A program made the translations under genes and the position numbers. Shown piece by piece: positions 1-9,225 of a stretch of DNA of 53,735 nucleotides. This stretch comes from an uncultured Gammaproteobacteria bacterium (lineage in GTDB: Bacteria > Pseudomonadota > Gammaproteobacteria > Arenicellales > JAANXG01), in the NCBI GenBank assembly GCA_947258975.1, contig CAMYKK010000027.1, forward strand, positions 1 through 53,735, in the 5' to 3' direction. The first letter of the stretch is position 1; the number at the start of each line of letters is the position of its first letter. Under the pieces are notes generated by a model. The model was not told where the DNA came from. It made no database searches and saw nothing but the letters and a program-made list of their open reading frames with translations.

Positions 1-239
1 GCCCATTGCGCCTAAGCCTGATCATGCAAAACAACTACTTACGCGGCGTGCACCGCGTAAATTCGTAAAATCTCAGGGCGAATCCGCTAAGTTGGGTTAA
101 CAACGAGGAACAAAGCCATTGCCGTAATCCGCTGCATAATTTACACGAGAATATGCGCTGAACTTTTTGATTTTTTTCAGTTTCCTCAGGAACGGACGAG
201 CATGGCCGCGCCGAACGAACACACTGTCCTTGTGTCGGG
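1..239. other. Non-coding left edge with a short palindrome
   Basis: I see no supported gene here. Positions 39-60 hold an 8-bp perfect inverted repeat (TTACGCGG / CCGCGTAA) with a 6-nt loop. It lacks a U-tract, so it is not a clear terminator for the minus-strand gene that ends at 240. A T-rich run lies near 168-178. Function unknown. Confidence 0.35.
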
Positions 240-2210
240 CTACGGATTCGTGGCCGTCGGGTCCTTGGAGATCACCCGCAACTTGCCGGTGTCTTTCACG
301 GTGATCCGGTCGACCTTGACCTCCGGGGCGATCAGCAGCACATCACCACCGGTGTCCACCCCGCCGGGCAGGATGACGTTAATGGTCTGTTCGGCGGCGC
401 AGGTGCGAGTGTCGGCGACAAATAGATTGAACGTGGCAATGGCGCCCATGCCGCGGCACAGATTGTTGAGTTCGGAGGCCACGTCGCGATCCAGGCCGTC
501 GACAATACCGTCGTCGTCGGTGTCCGGATCGAACGGGTCACCACCGGCGGCGGGTTCGACCACGTCCAACAGGCCGTCGTTGTCGTCGTCGGGGTCGGGG
601 CCGTTCAGCGTGCCGTCGCCGTCCACGTCGGGGTCGCTGGCATCGGGAATGCCGTCGCCGTCGAGGTCGGGAACATTCAGCCACACCCGGTTGGCTTGGT
701 TATTCCCATTCGCCACGAAGGCGTCGAGGTCGCCGTCACCGTCCACATCGCCCAGGCTCACGCCATAGCTCGATGAACCACCCAGGCTGTTACCGCTCGC
801 GCTGAAGGTACCGCTGCCGGCATTCCGCCACACCCGGTTGGGTTGATTCCAGTTCGCCACGAAGGCGTCCAGATCGCCGTCACCGTCCACATCGCCCAGA
901 CTCACGCCTATGCTGTTTGATCCGCCCAGGCTGTTGCCGCTTGCCGTGAAAGTGCCATTGCCCGTATTCAGCCATACCCGGTTGGGCTGATTAAAGTTCG
1001 CCACAAAGGCGTCGAGGTCGCCGTCACCGTCCACATCGCCCAGACTCACGCCGTAGCTATAGGAACCACCCAGGCTGTTGCCGCTCGCGCTGAAGGTGCC
1101 GCTGCCGGCATTCAGCCACACGCGATTGGATTCACCAGCGTAATTCGCCACGAAGGCGTCCAGGTCGCCGTCACCGTCCACATCGCCCAGACTGACGCCA
1201 AAGCTGTATGACCCGCCCAGACTGTTGCTGCTGGCGACAAAGGTGCCGCTGCCGGCATTCAGCCACACCCGGTTCGGCTGGTAGTAGTTCGCCACGAAGG
1301 CATCCAGGTCGCCGTCACCGTCCACATCGCCCAGACTCACGCCTAGGCTGCTTGAACCGCCCAGGCTGTTGCTACTCTGACTGAAGGTGCCGCTGCCCGC
1401 GTTCAGCCACACGCGGTTAGGTTGGTTATAGTTCGCTACGAAGGCATCCAGATCGCCGTCACCGTCCACATCGCCCAGACTCACGCGCCAGCTATTTGAA
1501 TTGCCCAAGCTATTACTGCTCTGGCTAAAGGTGCCGCTGCCCGCATTCAACCACACCCGGTTGGCTTGATACCGGTTCGCGACAAAGGCGTCCAGATCGC
1601 CGTCACCGTCCACATCGCCCAGGCGCACGCCGATGCTGCCTGAACTCCCCAAGCTGTTGCTGTTTTGAGTGAAGACGCCGCTGCCCGCGGTGACCCGGGT
1701 GCGGAATCGCCACACATGGGGCGTCACTCCGCCGCTGGCGGTTTGGACCCCGCCGGTCACCGTCGCCTGCACCACCTCGCCGGGATGAAAATCAGTGAAC
1801 GGATCCACCGTAACGGTGGTGGTGCCGGTGCCGGAGGTGGCGTTCGCCCCCGACCGGTCGGTCTGGCTGTTATAGACGACAAAGGTCTGGGCGCTCAGGC
1901 CCGAGGACACCGCATCGGTCAAGGTGACGGAGACATCGGTGTTCACTGCAGCGCTGAGGGAGGCGTTTGCCGGCGACTCGCTCACTACCGAAGCCTGTGC
2001 ATGCACCGTCGCCGGCGCCACCGCCGACAGCAGGCCCAGACCCACGAGCACCGATGGCAGCCGCGCCAGCACCAGTCGGGTCCGGGGAGCCTCGCATATC
2101 GCCCACCGCCCATCGGGACCAAGTTCGAGTATCGCGCGCGCGGCGCGCAGTCCCGGATCGTCGCTTCGACGCGTGCGCTTACGGCCCGGCGGTCGCCGTG
2201 GTCGGGTCAT
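240..2210 (-). CDS. Secreted FG-GAP/VCBS repeat protein with thrombospondin type 3-like tail
   Basis: Start chosen at 2210, where GGAGGGGAG lies 9 nt upstream; this gives 656 aa (an upstream in-frame ATG at 2273 has no better RBS). The N-terminus is unusually long and basic (about 50 aa) before a hydrophobic stretch ending in VHAQA, consistent with a signal peptide. A Big_5-like Ig domain follows (about residues 75-180). Then come seven 47-48-residue repeats with the core LGDVDGDGDLDAFVAN, the FG-GAP/VCBS fold with Asp-rich calcium loops. Next are Asp-rich DxDGDGxxD segments like thrombospondin type 3 repeats, then a 75-residue tail with two Cys. Known FG-GAP proteins are extracellular and bind ligands or calcium; the ligand here is unknown. 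The tail is also found as a remnant at 2569-2694. Confidence 0.85.
   Translation of the reverse strand: MTRPRRPPGRKRTRRSDDPGLRAARAILELGPDGRWAICEAPRTRLVLARLPSVLVGLGLLSAVAPATVHAQASVVSESPANASLSAAVNTDVSVTLTDAVSSGLSAQTFVVYNSQTDRSGANATSGTGTTTVTVDPFTDFHPGEVVQATVTGGVQTASGGVTPHVWRFRTRVTAGSGVFTQNSNSLGSSGSIGVRLGDVDGDGDLDAFVANRYQANRVWLNAGSGTFSQSSNSLGNSNSWRVSLGDVDGDGDLDAFVANYNQPNRVWLNAGSGTFSQSSNSLGGSSSLGVSLGDVDGDGDLDAFVANYYQPNRVWLNAGSGTFVASSNSLGGSYSFGVSLGDVDGDGDLDAFVANYAGESNRVWLNAGSGTFSASGNSLGGSYSYGVSLGDVDGDGDLDAFVANFNQPNRVWLNTGNGTFTASGNSLGGSNSIGVSLGDVDGDGDLDAFVANWNQPNRVWRNAGSGTFSASGNSLGGSSSYGVSLGDVDGDGDLDAFVANGNNQANRVWLNVPDLDGDGIPDASDPDVDGDGTLNGPDPDDDNDGLLDVVEPAAGGDPFDPDTDDDGIVDGLDRDVASELNNLCRGMGAIATFNLFVADTRTCAAEQTINVILPGGVDTGGDVLLIAPEVKVDRITVKDTGKLRVISKDPTATNP
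670..1690 (-). repeat. Tandem ~144-bp coding repeats (seven FG-GAP units)
   Basis: The sequence GCCGTCACCGTCCACATCG recurs about every 141-147 bp. Each copy encodes the calcium-loop core DVDGDGDLDAF. The units differ mainly at the residues just after VAN (RYQAN, YNQPN, YYQPN, YAGESN, FNQPN, WNQPN, GNNQAN), suggesting conserved loops and a variable face. Confidence 0.85.
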
Positions 2211-2568
2211 CGATGGTTCTCCCCTCCGGAACACCCGGCGGGTAAAGCAGCCAAGCCGCATAACGACGGACACGGCCCGTGAACGGTAGATGTCATGTTA
2301 TGCCCCCAAGTACAGTACGGCGCTGCGGACATTCGTTTCCTCGGCACCGTAATCATTTCTGTTTGAACCGCGGATGATCCAACACAGCTACTGCTGGAGG
2401 CCCGACTTTTCCCCACCCGGAATACTCAACTATATAACAAGAATAAAGCGACTGTCGCAAGCCCCAGAATAAATTACATGAAAACATACGTTTAATATAT
2501 TGATTTCCCATAGTTTTTGTAGAATACCCCGGAGCCCGACCCAAGCAAACGAAGGACCATCCCGGGCT

Positions 2569-2694
2569 GCTGTTTCGCGGTCGTCGGGTCCTTGGAGATC
2601 AACTTCAGTTTGCCGGTGTCCTTCACGGTAATCCGGGCAACCGCATCCTCAGGGGTGATCAGCAAGACGGCGCCGCCCGTGGCAACCCCGACCG
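2569..2694 (-). pseudogene. Remnant of the C-terminal module of the FG-GAP protein
   Basis: A minus-strand reading frame here encodes a segment closely matching the end of the 240-2210 protein. Both have TGG(A/D)VLLI(T/A)PE, then RITVKDTGKL and ISKDPT. It is not attached to any start with a convincing RBS and lacks the rest of the protein, so it looks like a leftover of a duplicated or deleted paralogue. Apart from this remnant and the palindrome at 2807-2847, I see nothing in 2211-2994. Confidence 0.55.
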
Positions 2695-2806
2695 GCAAGG
2701 AGTCTTTTATAGAACTAGCTCGCATTTCTCACCAAGATCCCGGATGCGGGCGCATACTGCGACTAAGCGCAGCACAAGGGGCTCGTGCAGCTGCAAAAAT
2801 AGGTGC

Positions 2807-2847
2807 AAAAATAGGGGTCGGAGTCCGTGACTCCGACCCCTATTTTT
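2807..2847. repeat. Dispersed 19-bp-arm palindrome, copy 1
   Basis: Perfect inverted repeat with arms 2807-2825 and 2829-2847 and a 3-nt loop (CGT); the core is GGGGTCGGAGTC / GACTCCGACCCC. A-rich on the left and T-rich on the right, so its RNA would resemble an intrinsic terminator in either direction. Related copies lie at 28166-28202 and 29386-29426. The shape fits REP-like palindromes mobilised in trans by Y1 tyrosine transposases, but no such transposase is in the window. Confidence 0.8.
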
Positions 2848-2994
2848 TTATAGCGAAAGCCGGTGACGTTTATTCCCGCAAATGGTGGCATCGCTGACTC
2901 AGATGGTCAGGCAAGACCAGGGGCCGGACGATATTGATCGTCGTCGGTGCTGTGCGCGCCGATGCTAAGCGGCAACCAATGGCACACGCACCGG

Positions 2995-5568
2995 CTAATT
3001 GCTGCGCAACGGGAATTTCCAACCCACACCGACGTTATAGACATTGGCGTCCGATCCCGCCGACGCGACACCGCCTTGGACGAAGATATTTCCACCGTTG
3101 GCGTTCAACCGGTGACCCAAGACCACGGCGACGCCGGTTTCACCTCCGAAATAACCCGCGCCGACCCCCATTCCGGTCTGTCCGGGCAGCAACGCCGGCA
3201 TCTCTACGGCACTCATTGCGCCCACCGATGCGATGCCTTTACGCGCCTCTTCTTTGAACCCCTGCAGATCCTGATCCAGGATCGATATGTATTCCCGGTT
3301 CCGGGCAATATTTTCTGAATTCACCGCGATGTTTTGCCGATTGATGCCGATATTTGTGGTGTTGACCGCTATTTTCGCGGCGTTAATCGCGATCTTCTGT
3401 GAATTGACGTTCACCTGAGCCCCGACCGCGCCCAATTGATCGACATTCACCGCATCGGTGCCGTCGATGCCCGGTGCTACGTTGACGATGCGTCGCTCGC
3501 TGCCCGGCGATCCTACCGACACGGTATTCGGTTGATCGGCAATCGATCCGGCGCCCAGCGCGACTGCATTTTGCGCGCTCGCAACCGCGCCCGTACCCAA
3601 CGCCACCGCATCGTCACTTGTTGCGCTGCTCCCAACACCGATCAACACGTTGCGGTTGCCGGTTGCCGTGTTGCCGTCGCCGATGACCACGTTCTGGCTG
3701 CCACCGCCTACGATGTGATCACGCCCAAGGATCAAGTTGTTATCAGTGGCAATCGAATCGTTGTTGGATCCGACAATTAAATTACCGTTACCGGAAATAG
3801 CGTCGTTATCGCTACCAAAGATTTGGTTCGCATCACCAGTCACTGCATTGTCGACGCCGTTGACCAGATTGTCGCTCGCGGGATCGAGAAATGCCCCAAT
3901 GCTGTTACCGCGTCCGTCGACGACATTGTTTACACTGCTGCCGACCAGCCCCGGAATGCCGGTGATGCTGTTACTTTGGCCCTGAACCAGGTTGTCATCG
4001 CTGTTGGTACTAATCGCATTGAAAAAGCCACTGATGACGTTATTGTCATTGCCACCGGTTATAAATCCCCCTCCGATTTCGTTGCCGGAGCCTTCTATAC
4101 GGTTCCCTATATTCAAACCGGATACACCGCCGGCGCCAATGGAATTGTCGTTGCCAGAGATCGTGTTATCCAGATTGACGAAAGAACCGTTGCCGGCGCC
4201 GATGGTGTTGCGGTTTCCGCTTATGTCGTTTGTCGAGTTCGCGGCCGACCCGCCCCCTGCACCGATGGAGTTATCGCTTCCGGAAATGGTGTTGTTGAAA
4301 TTAGTAAGAGAGCCGGCACCTGAGGCAATCTCATTGTCGTGACCGCTGATCTGATTGTTGAAATTGCCAGAAGAAAAATCGCCTGCACCGATGGTGTTGC
4401 GGTTTCCAGCCAACTCATTGTTGAAATTCCCGCCAGACCCGTCACCGGCGCCAACCGTATTCATATTACCGTAGACCCGGTTGGCGATGTTGAGACCGGA
4501 CCCGCCGCCGGATCCAATTGCATTGTTATTCCCAACCACCTGGTTGCCGCCATTCAGCGTGGAGAGACCACCGGACCCGATCGCATTCTCATTCCCTATT
4601 ATTTGATTGCCGCCGTTAGTCACAGCGCCGTCGCCGGCGCCGATGGTATTGCGGTTGCCGTCCAACTCGTTATTGGCGTTGAATCCGGCAAGGTTGCCCG
4701 CGCCGATGGTGTTGGCGTGACCGTCGATTGAGTTCGCGGTGTTGAAACCAGAACCGCCGCCGGATCCGATCTCATTATTGTTGCCGGCCACCTGGTTCCC
4801 GCCATTAAAGGCGGAGAGCCCACCGGACCCGATCGCATTGTCATTCCCGAGAACCTGATTACCGGCATTTACCACGGCACCCTCTCCGGCGCCGATGGTA
4901 TTGCGGTTGCCGTCCAACTCGTTATTGGTATTGAGCCCCGACAGGTTGCCCGCGCCGATGGTGTTGGCGTTACCGTCAATGGAGTTGGCGGTGTTGATGC
5001 CCGAACCACCCCCGGATGCGATTTCATTATCATATCCGATGATCAGATTATTGGCGTTGGCGCCAGACAGACCACCCGCCGCAACGGTATTGCGGTTTCC
5101 GATCAGCTCGTTATTTGTGTTCAGTCCGGATCCGCCGCCTGCGCCAACGGTATTTTCAATACCGACAAGAACGTTGGAGCCGTTGAAGCCGGAACCGACA
5201 CCCGATCCGATCTCATTGTTACTTCCGTACAGTTTGTTGTTGTTATTGACTCCGGAAAGGACCGTTCCGATCTCGTTGTCATTGCCAAACAAATCGTTAT
5301 TGCCGCTCAACACAACATTATTGTCATCCCCATGAAAATCGTTGCCGGCGCCGAGTACCACGATGTTGTCGTCGCCATAGAAATCGTTATTGATCGCACC
5401 CACGTTGCCGGCCCCGAAATCGCCACCGCTTACTGTTTCCATACCAAAACTCATCAACAGAACCAAAACAAGGGCAACCGCCGCTATTGACATCAGGGGG
5501 AACGACTTATTACTCGATGTTGAGTCCACAAACCAAGCAGTGGGTGAATGGTGTTTTTTGATCTTCAT
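2995..5568 (-). CDS. Trimeric autotransporter adhesin (YadA-like)
   Basis: Start set at 5568, with GGGGAGGG 8 nt upstream; this gives 857 aa. A hydrophobic segment near residues 27-45 (SIAAVALVLVLLMSF) is the likely signal. About 530 residues of NxIGxG / NxxNxxxGN repeats follow, forming the expected passenger or head. Then come YadA-like head repeats (DAVALGTGAVASAQNAVALG), a neck (RRIVNVAPGIDGTDAVNVDQL), a coiled-coil stalk with repeating IxxN heptads, and a C-terminal membrane-anchor segment (GVGAGYFGGETGVAVVLGHR to VGVGWKF). Trimeric autotransporters export themselves through a C-terminal beta-barrel and mediate adhesion. The final residues (FPLRSN after GVGWK) extend slightly past the usual aromatic terminus, which is unusual. 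The gene is monocistronic by position. Confidence 0.88.
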   Translation of the reverse strand: MKIKKHHSPTAWFVDSTSSNKSFPLMSIAAVALVLVLLMSFGMETVSGGDFGAGNVGAINNDFYGDDNIVVLGAGNDFHGDDNNVVLSGNNDLFGNDNEIGTVLSGVNNNNKLYGSNNEIGSGVGSGFNGSNVLVGIENTVGAGGGSGLNTNNELIGNRNTVAAGGLSGANANNLIIGYDNEIASGGGSGINTANSIDGNANTIGAGNLSGLNTNNELDGNRNTIGAGEGAVVNAGNQVLGNDNAIGSGGLSAFNGGNQVAGNNNEIGSGGGSGFNTANSIDGHANTIGAGNLAGFNANNELDGNRNTIGAGDGAVTNGGNQIIGNENAIGSGGLSTLNGGNQVVGNNNAIGSGGGSGLNIANRVYGNMNTVGAGDGSGGNFNNELAGNRNTIGAGDFSSGNFNNQISGHDNEIASGAGSLTNFNNTISGSDNSIGAGGGSAANSTNDISGNRNTIGAGNGSFVNLDNTISGNDNSIGAGGVSGLNIGNRIEGSGNEIGGGFITGGNDNNVISGFFNAISTNSDDNLVQGQSNSITGIPGLVGSSVNNVVDGRGNSIGAFLDPASDNLVNGVDNAVTGDANQIFGSDNDAISGNGNLIVGSNNDSIATDNNLILGRDHIVGGGSQNVVIGDGNTATGNRNVLIGVGSSATSDDAVALGTGAVASAQNAVALGAGSIADQPNTVSVGSPGSERRIVNVAPGIDGTDAVNVDQLGAVGAQVNVNSQKIAINAAKIAVNTTNIGINRQNIAVNSENIARNREYISILDQDLQGFKEEARKGIASVGAMSAVEMPALLPGQTGMGVGAGYFGGETGVAVVLGHRLNANGGNIFVQGGVASAGSDANVYNVGVGWKFPLRSN
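3720..5340 (-). repeat. Degenerate 66-bp tandem repeats in the adhesin passenger
   Basis: The encoded unit is about 22 residues: N-x-I-G-x-G-x4-N-x2-N-x3-G-N. Units are organised in a larger period of four, about 88 residues (264 bp). The order NTIGAGNLSG.., NTIGAGEGAV.., NAIGSGGLSA.., NEIGSGGGSG.. recurs nearly intact at least twice. Nucleotide identity between the supra-units is high, indicating recent internal duplication. Confidence 0.8.
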
Positions 5569-6134
5569 GTTACGAACCCTCCCCGGGGTATGACGCGAGT
5601 GTGCATGCGATACGATTCGTGCGAGCGCAGATCGTGACAATAGTGCAATTGAGTTGTTAGACAAAGAAAGAGATGATGCCCATTGACGTGAGTTCGAGCG
5701 CGTGGGCATTGCAGCTCCCACTGTGCCCGACGCCTTGTCCAAGGACTACGCGGGTCGATAAACTCCATGGGGCCCCCCTGTTAAACTTTATACCCACTGG
5801 GATTCGGCTTACCAACAGCCGAATCGCCCTGTTGCCCGCTCGGCAACTCTGCGGGCTTGGTTTTACGTCGTAACAGCCCGTTGTTTACCGCGCAAATTCA
5901 CCACGGGTCTGATCGCCGCAAGAAGACCATTTCTCGCCGGTCGATCTTTGTATTGAATCGAACATTATCTGTTTTTCGACCTGGTTCAACCATACCGCAA
6001 ACATAGTAAGCCTTCAATAATCAAGGTAAATGATTGCGCCTATTTCCAAGCATTACGGTATGACAACTCGATGGCTAGGGAAAGGTGCCGATCATCACCG
6101 TTCCGGATCGCAATTCGAGCGCGGCGCGTCGGAC
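5569..6134. other. Intergenic region upstream of the adhesin
   Basis: I see no gene. The minus-strand RBS of the adhesin (GGGGAGGG, complement near 5577-5584) is at its left edge. The rest separates the adhesin from the 3' end of the exporter operon. No clear intrinsic terminator is visible after the permease stop at 6135. Confidence 0.4.
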
Positions 6135-7334
6135 TCATTCCGCGCGCAGGGCCTCGACCGGGTTGAGGGCGGCCGCGCGCCGCGCCGGCATGATTCCGGC
6201 CACTACGCCAACCAATGTTGCCAAGATCAATGCAAACAAGACAAATGGCCACGTCAACTGCACCGGTAACGCAGGCACCAGCAATTTCAACAACTGAGCG
6301 ATGCCATAACCGGTGGCCAGTCCCAGCGTGCCGCCGAGCGCTGATAATGTCACGGCTTCTCCCAGAAACAGTGCCAGCACCTGTCCCCGTTTCGCGCCCA
6401 ACGCGCGCAGCAACCCGACTTCGGAAGTACGTTCATTCACCGCGATGATCATGATGGTTAAGATACCAATACCGCCGACCAGCAACGAGATTCCTCCCAG
6501 CGCCGCCACCGCGAAAGTCAACACTTCCAATACATAACCCAGCACATCCAGCATCTGTTCTTGTGTGACGATGGTAAAATCCTCTCTTCCGTGCCGGGCG
6601 ATGAGACGTTCTTTGATGTTCGCTTTGAGTCGCTCCACGTCGGCATGCTCGGCATACAGCACATCCACCTCCATCAGGCCTTCGCGGTTGAACGTGTCGA
6701 GGGCCCTGCTGGTGGGAATGTAGACCGCGTCATCCAGATCGAATCCCAGAAATTGCCCCTTGGTTTCCATCACACCGATCACGCGGAACGATTCGGCACC
6801 GACACGAATCCGGCTTCCCAATGGGTTATTGGCCGCGAACAACTCTTGTTTTACCTTGGTCCCCAGCACCACGAAGGATCGCGCCGCACCGGCATCGTCG
6901 GCGGGCAGAAAGCGCCCTACCGCCACCTTTAATTTCCAGATAGCGGGCGCATCATGGCTGGCGCCGATGACCGTCGTGCGGCGCCCCCGGCGGCCAAATT
7001 CGACCTCCGCGTTTCCCTTAATTACGGGCACTACTCCAATGACATGTTCGATGCTGCGCAACGACTCACTGTCTTCGATGGTCAATGGTTTAACGGTACC
7101 CAGGACCGCACCGCTGATGCCGGCAGTCTTCGTTTTACCCGGAGACACCATCAGCAGGTGGGTGCCAAACTGGGTGAATTCGGACATCACATAACGCTGC
7201 ACTCCCTCTCCGATGCTGGTCAGCAACACCACCGCAGCAATACCGATACCGATACCCAAGGCGGTCAGCGCACTGCGCAGGCGATGAGCGCGCAAGGAAC
7301 TAACCGTTAATTCGACGATATCACGGAGGATCAT
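6135..7334 (-). CDS. ABC transporter permease, MacB/FtsX type
   Basis: 399 aa from the ATG at 7334 (MILRDIVELTV); the longer open frame upstream lies inside the preceding permease and is not used. Layout: one N-terminal transmembrane helix (SALTALGIGIGIAAVVLLTSI), a periplasmic MacB_PCD domain of about 200 residues, then three C-terminal helices of the FtsX domain (MIIAVNERTSEVGLLRALGA). Such permeases do not pump through a channel; they couple ATP hydrolysis to periplasmic movements that push substrates through an outer-membrane duct or extract lipids. Eleven bases separate it from the preceding permease. It is the last gene of the exporter operon. The substrate is inferred to be the product of the upstream synthases. 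Confidence 0.88.
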   Translation of the reverse strand: MILRDIVELTVSSLRAHRLRSALTALGIGIGIAAVVLLTSIGEGVQRYVMSEFTQFGTHLLMVSPGKTKTAGISGAVLGTVKPLTIEDSESLRSIEHVIGVVPVIKGNAEVEFGRRGRRTTVIGASHDAPAIWKLKVAVGRFLPADDAGAARSFVVLGTKVKQELFAANNPLGSRIRVGAESFRVIGVMETKGQFLGFDLDDAVYIPTSRALDTFNREGLMEVDVLYAEHADVERLKANIKERLIARHGREDFTIVTQEQMLDVLGYVLEVLTFAVAALGGISLLVGGIGILTIMIIAVNERTSEVGLLRALGAKRGQVLALFLGEAVTLSALGGTLGLATGYGIAQLLKLLVPALPVQLTWPFVLFALILATLVGVVAGIMPARRAAALNPVEALRAE

Positions 7335-7345
7335 CACGCAACCCG

Positions 7346-8551
7346 TTAACGCCGCGATAATGCCGCCACCGGGTCCAGCTTCGCCGCTCGCTTTGCGGGC
7401 ATAATGCCAAACAGCACGCCGGTAAACAGCGCCACGCCAAGGGCCGCCAACACCGCCCAGGCAGGAGCGCCGATGGGCACATCCGGGTAGGCCTGTGCCA
7501 TGGCCCAAGCCCCAAATTCGCCGATAATCCAGCCCACTACCGCACCGCTCATCGATAGCGTCGCCGCCTCGCTCAGGAACAATAAGGTAATCTGCCGGGG
7601 ACGGGCGCCGATTGCCTTCAACAGCCCGATCTCCGCGGTGCGCTGCGTCACCGCGATCAGCATGATATTCATGATCAACACGCCGGCCACCGCCAAGGCA
7701 ATGGCGGCGATGCCGGCGACGGCATAGGTCAACGCACGCAGAATCGTGTCGAAAGTTGCGAGCACGGCGTCCTGAGAGATGACAGTGACGTCGTCCTCAC
7801 CTTCGTGGCGGGTGCGAATTGCGGTGAGAATGGCGTTGTCGACCTGCTTGAGGCGGTCCCTTGACCGTGCCTCCACCAGGACCCGAAACAAGGATTCCTT
7901 ATTAAACATCGCCATCGCCAGTGCCACTGGAACCAGGACGATTTCATCCATCGAGACCCCCAGGGAATGCTGCTCGGTACCGAGGATACCCACCACCCGG
8001 CAACGCCGGTCGCCCAAACGTAACCATTGCCCGAGCGCCGCCTGGACGCCATACATCTGCTTGCGGACCTCATTGCCAATGACGCACTCAGGGACCACCC
8101 GCGTCGGATCGGGGGTCTCGAGGAAACGTCCTTGGCCGATGTTCAATTGTCGAATATGGCGATAGTCCCCGCTGGTGCCGACAATCAACACCTCCCGGTT
8201 ACGGGCCCCAACCGAAATCTCGGCATTACCCAACGACACTGGCGCCACCCGCCGTACACCGGGAATGCGCTGCAATGCCAACGCGTCATGCAGGGTCAGA
8301 TCCCTGGGAGTCTCTCCGAGCATCGGTGGCGGACCGCCAGTGGTCTCCGAGCGCCCCGGCAAAACGATCAACAAGTTCGTGCCCAGCGCGGAGAACTGTT
8401 CGGCGACGAATCGTCGAGCCCCCTCTCCCAAGGCGGTCAACATCACCACCGCCGCTACGCCGATCGCCATCGCCGTCAGCATCAAAATCGTACGCACGCG
8501 GAATCCATATAGCGAACGAACGGTGAAGGCGATTGTGTCTCGAGCTGTCAT
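7346..8551 (-). CDS. ABC transporter permease, MacB/FtsX type
   Basis: 401 aa, with the same layout as its downstream partner: N-terminal helix (ILMLTAMAIGVAAVVMLTAL), periplasmic core domain, and C-terminal FtsX helices with NIMLIAVTQRTAEIGLLKAI. It overlaps the ATPase gene by 4 bp, consistent with translational coupling. Two different permeases in one operon suggest a heterodimeric transporter rather than the MacB homodimer, with the ATPase as a separate subunit. Confidence 0.88.
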   Translation of the reverse strand: MTARDTIAFTVRSLYGFRVRTILMLTAMAIGVAAVVMLTALGEGARRFVAEQFSALGTNLLIVLPGRSETTGGPPPMLGETPRDLTLHDALALQRIPGVRRVAPVSLGNAEISVGARNREVLIVGTSGDYRHIRQLNIGQGRFLETPDPTRVVPECVIGNEVRKQMYGVQAALGQWLRLGDRRCRVVGILGTEQHSLGVSMDEIVLVPVALAMAMFNKESLFRVLVEARSRDRLKQVDNAILTAIRTRHEGEDDVTVISQDAVLATFDTILRALTYAVAGIAAIALAVAGVLIMNIMLIAVTQRTAEIGLLKAIGARPRQITLLFLSEAATLSMSGAVVGWIIGEFGAWAMAQAYPDVPIGAPAWAVLAALGVALFTGVLFGIMPAKRAAKLDPVAALSRR

Positions 8552-9225
8552 TCTTGTTGAATATCGGATTCAATATCACCGTCCACAATACGTATGCGGC
8601 GGTGGGCCCGTGCGCCGATGTCCGGATCGTGAGTCACGACCAGTAGCATGATGCCCTGATCATTGAGGCCCTCCAGGATGCGCAACACATCCTGTCCGGA
8701 CTTACTGTCTAGATTGCCGGTGGGCTCATCGGCCAAGATCACCTCTGGGTTCATCACCATCGCGCGGGCAATCGCGACCCGCTGACGCTGGCCACCGGAC
8801 AATTGGTCGGGCCGATGATGCGCCCGCTCCGAAAGACCGAGCGATTCCAACACTGCGTTTACCCGCTCGCGGCGCTCGGCCGGTGGGATCCCCGCCAAGG
8901 TCATAGGCAAGGCAACGTTGTCCGCTGCCGTCAACCTCGGCACCAAATGGAAAAACTGAAATACAAAACCGATCTTGGTCTGCCGGATTTGGGCAATGTC
9001 ATTGTCGCTGAGATGAGTAACGTCCTGCTCCGTTAATAAATAGGTGCCCGCGGTAGGACGGTCGAGAAGACCGATAACATTGAGCAGCGTGGATTTGCCT
9101 GATCCAGAAGGACCCATAATTGCCACGTATTCGCCACCATCGAGGGAAAGGTCGATATCGCGAATCGCTTTAATCGTCTGGTCACCCACCAAAAACTCAC
9201 GGCTGATGCCCTGCAGACGAATCAT
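8548..9225 (-). CDS. ABC transporter ATP-binding protein, MacB/LolD-like
   Basis: 225 aa, the normal length for a stand-alone nucleotide-binding domain of this class. Walker [14 protein letters not shown]-loop [14 protein letters not shown], signature [14 protein letters not shown], Walker [13 protein letters not shown] and switch His in VVTHD are all intact. It overlaps both neighbours by 4 bp (membrane-fusion gene before, permease after). It powers the two FtsX-type permeases at the inner-membrane cytoplasmic face. Confidence 0.93.
   Translation of the reverse strand: MIRLQGISREFLVGDQTIKAIRDIDLSLDGGEYVAIMGPSGSGKSTLLNVIGLLDRPTAGTYLLTEQDVTHLSDNDIAQIRQTKIGFVFQFFHLVPRLTAADNVALPMTLAGIPPAERRERVNAVLESLGLSERAHHRPDQLSGGQRQRVAIARAMVMNPEVILADEPTGNLDSKSGQDVLRILEGLNDQGIMLLVVTHDPDIGARAHRRIRIVDGDIESDIQQE

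Noticed and set aside
202-768. 188-aa plus-strand frame rich in Ser, Pro and Thr
   Set aside because: It is the antisense shadow of the FG-GAP repeat gene; the repeats and RBS support the minus strand.
3436-4731. Several 80-166-aa plus-strand frames with valine/alanine-rich sequence
   Set aside because: They mirror the adhesin repeats on the opposite strand and have no RBS or family features.
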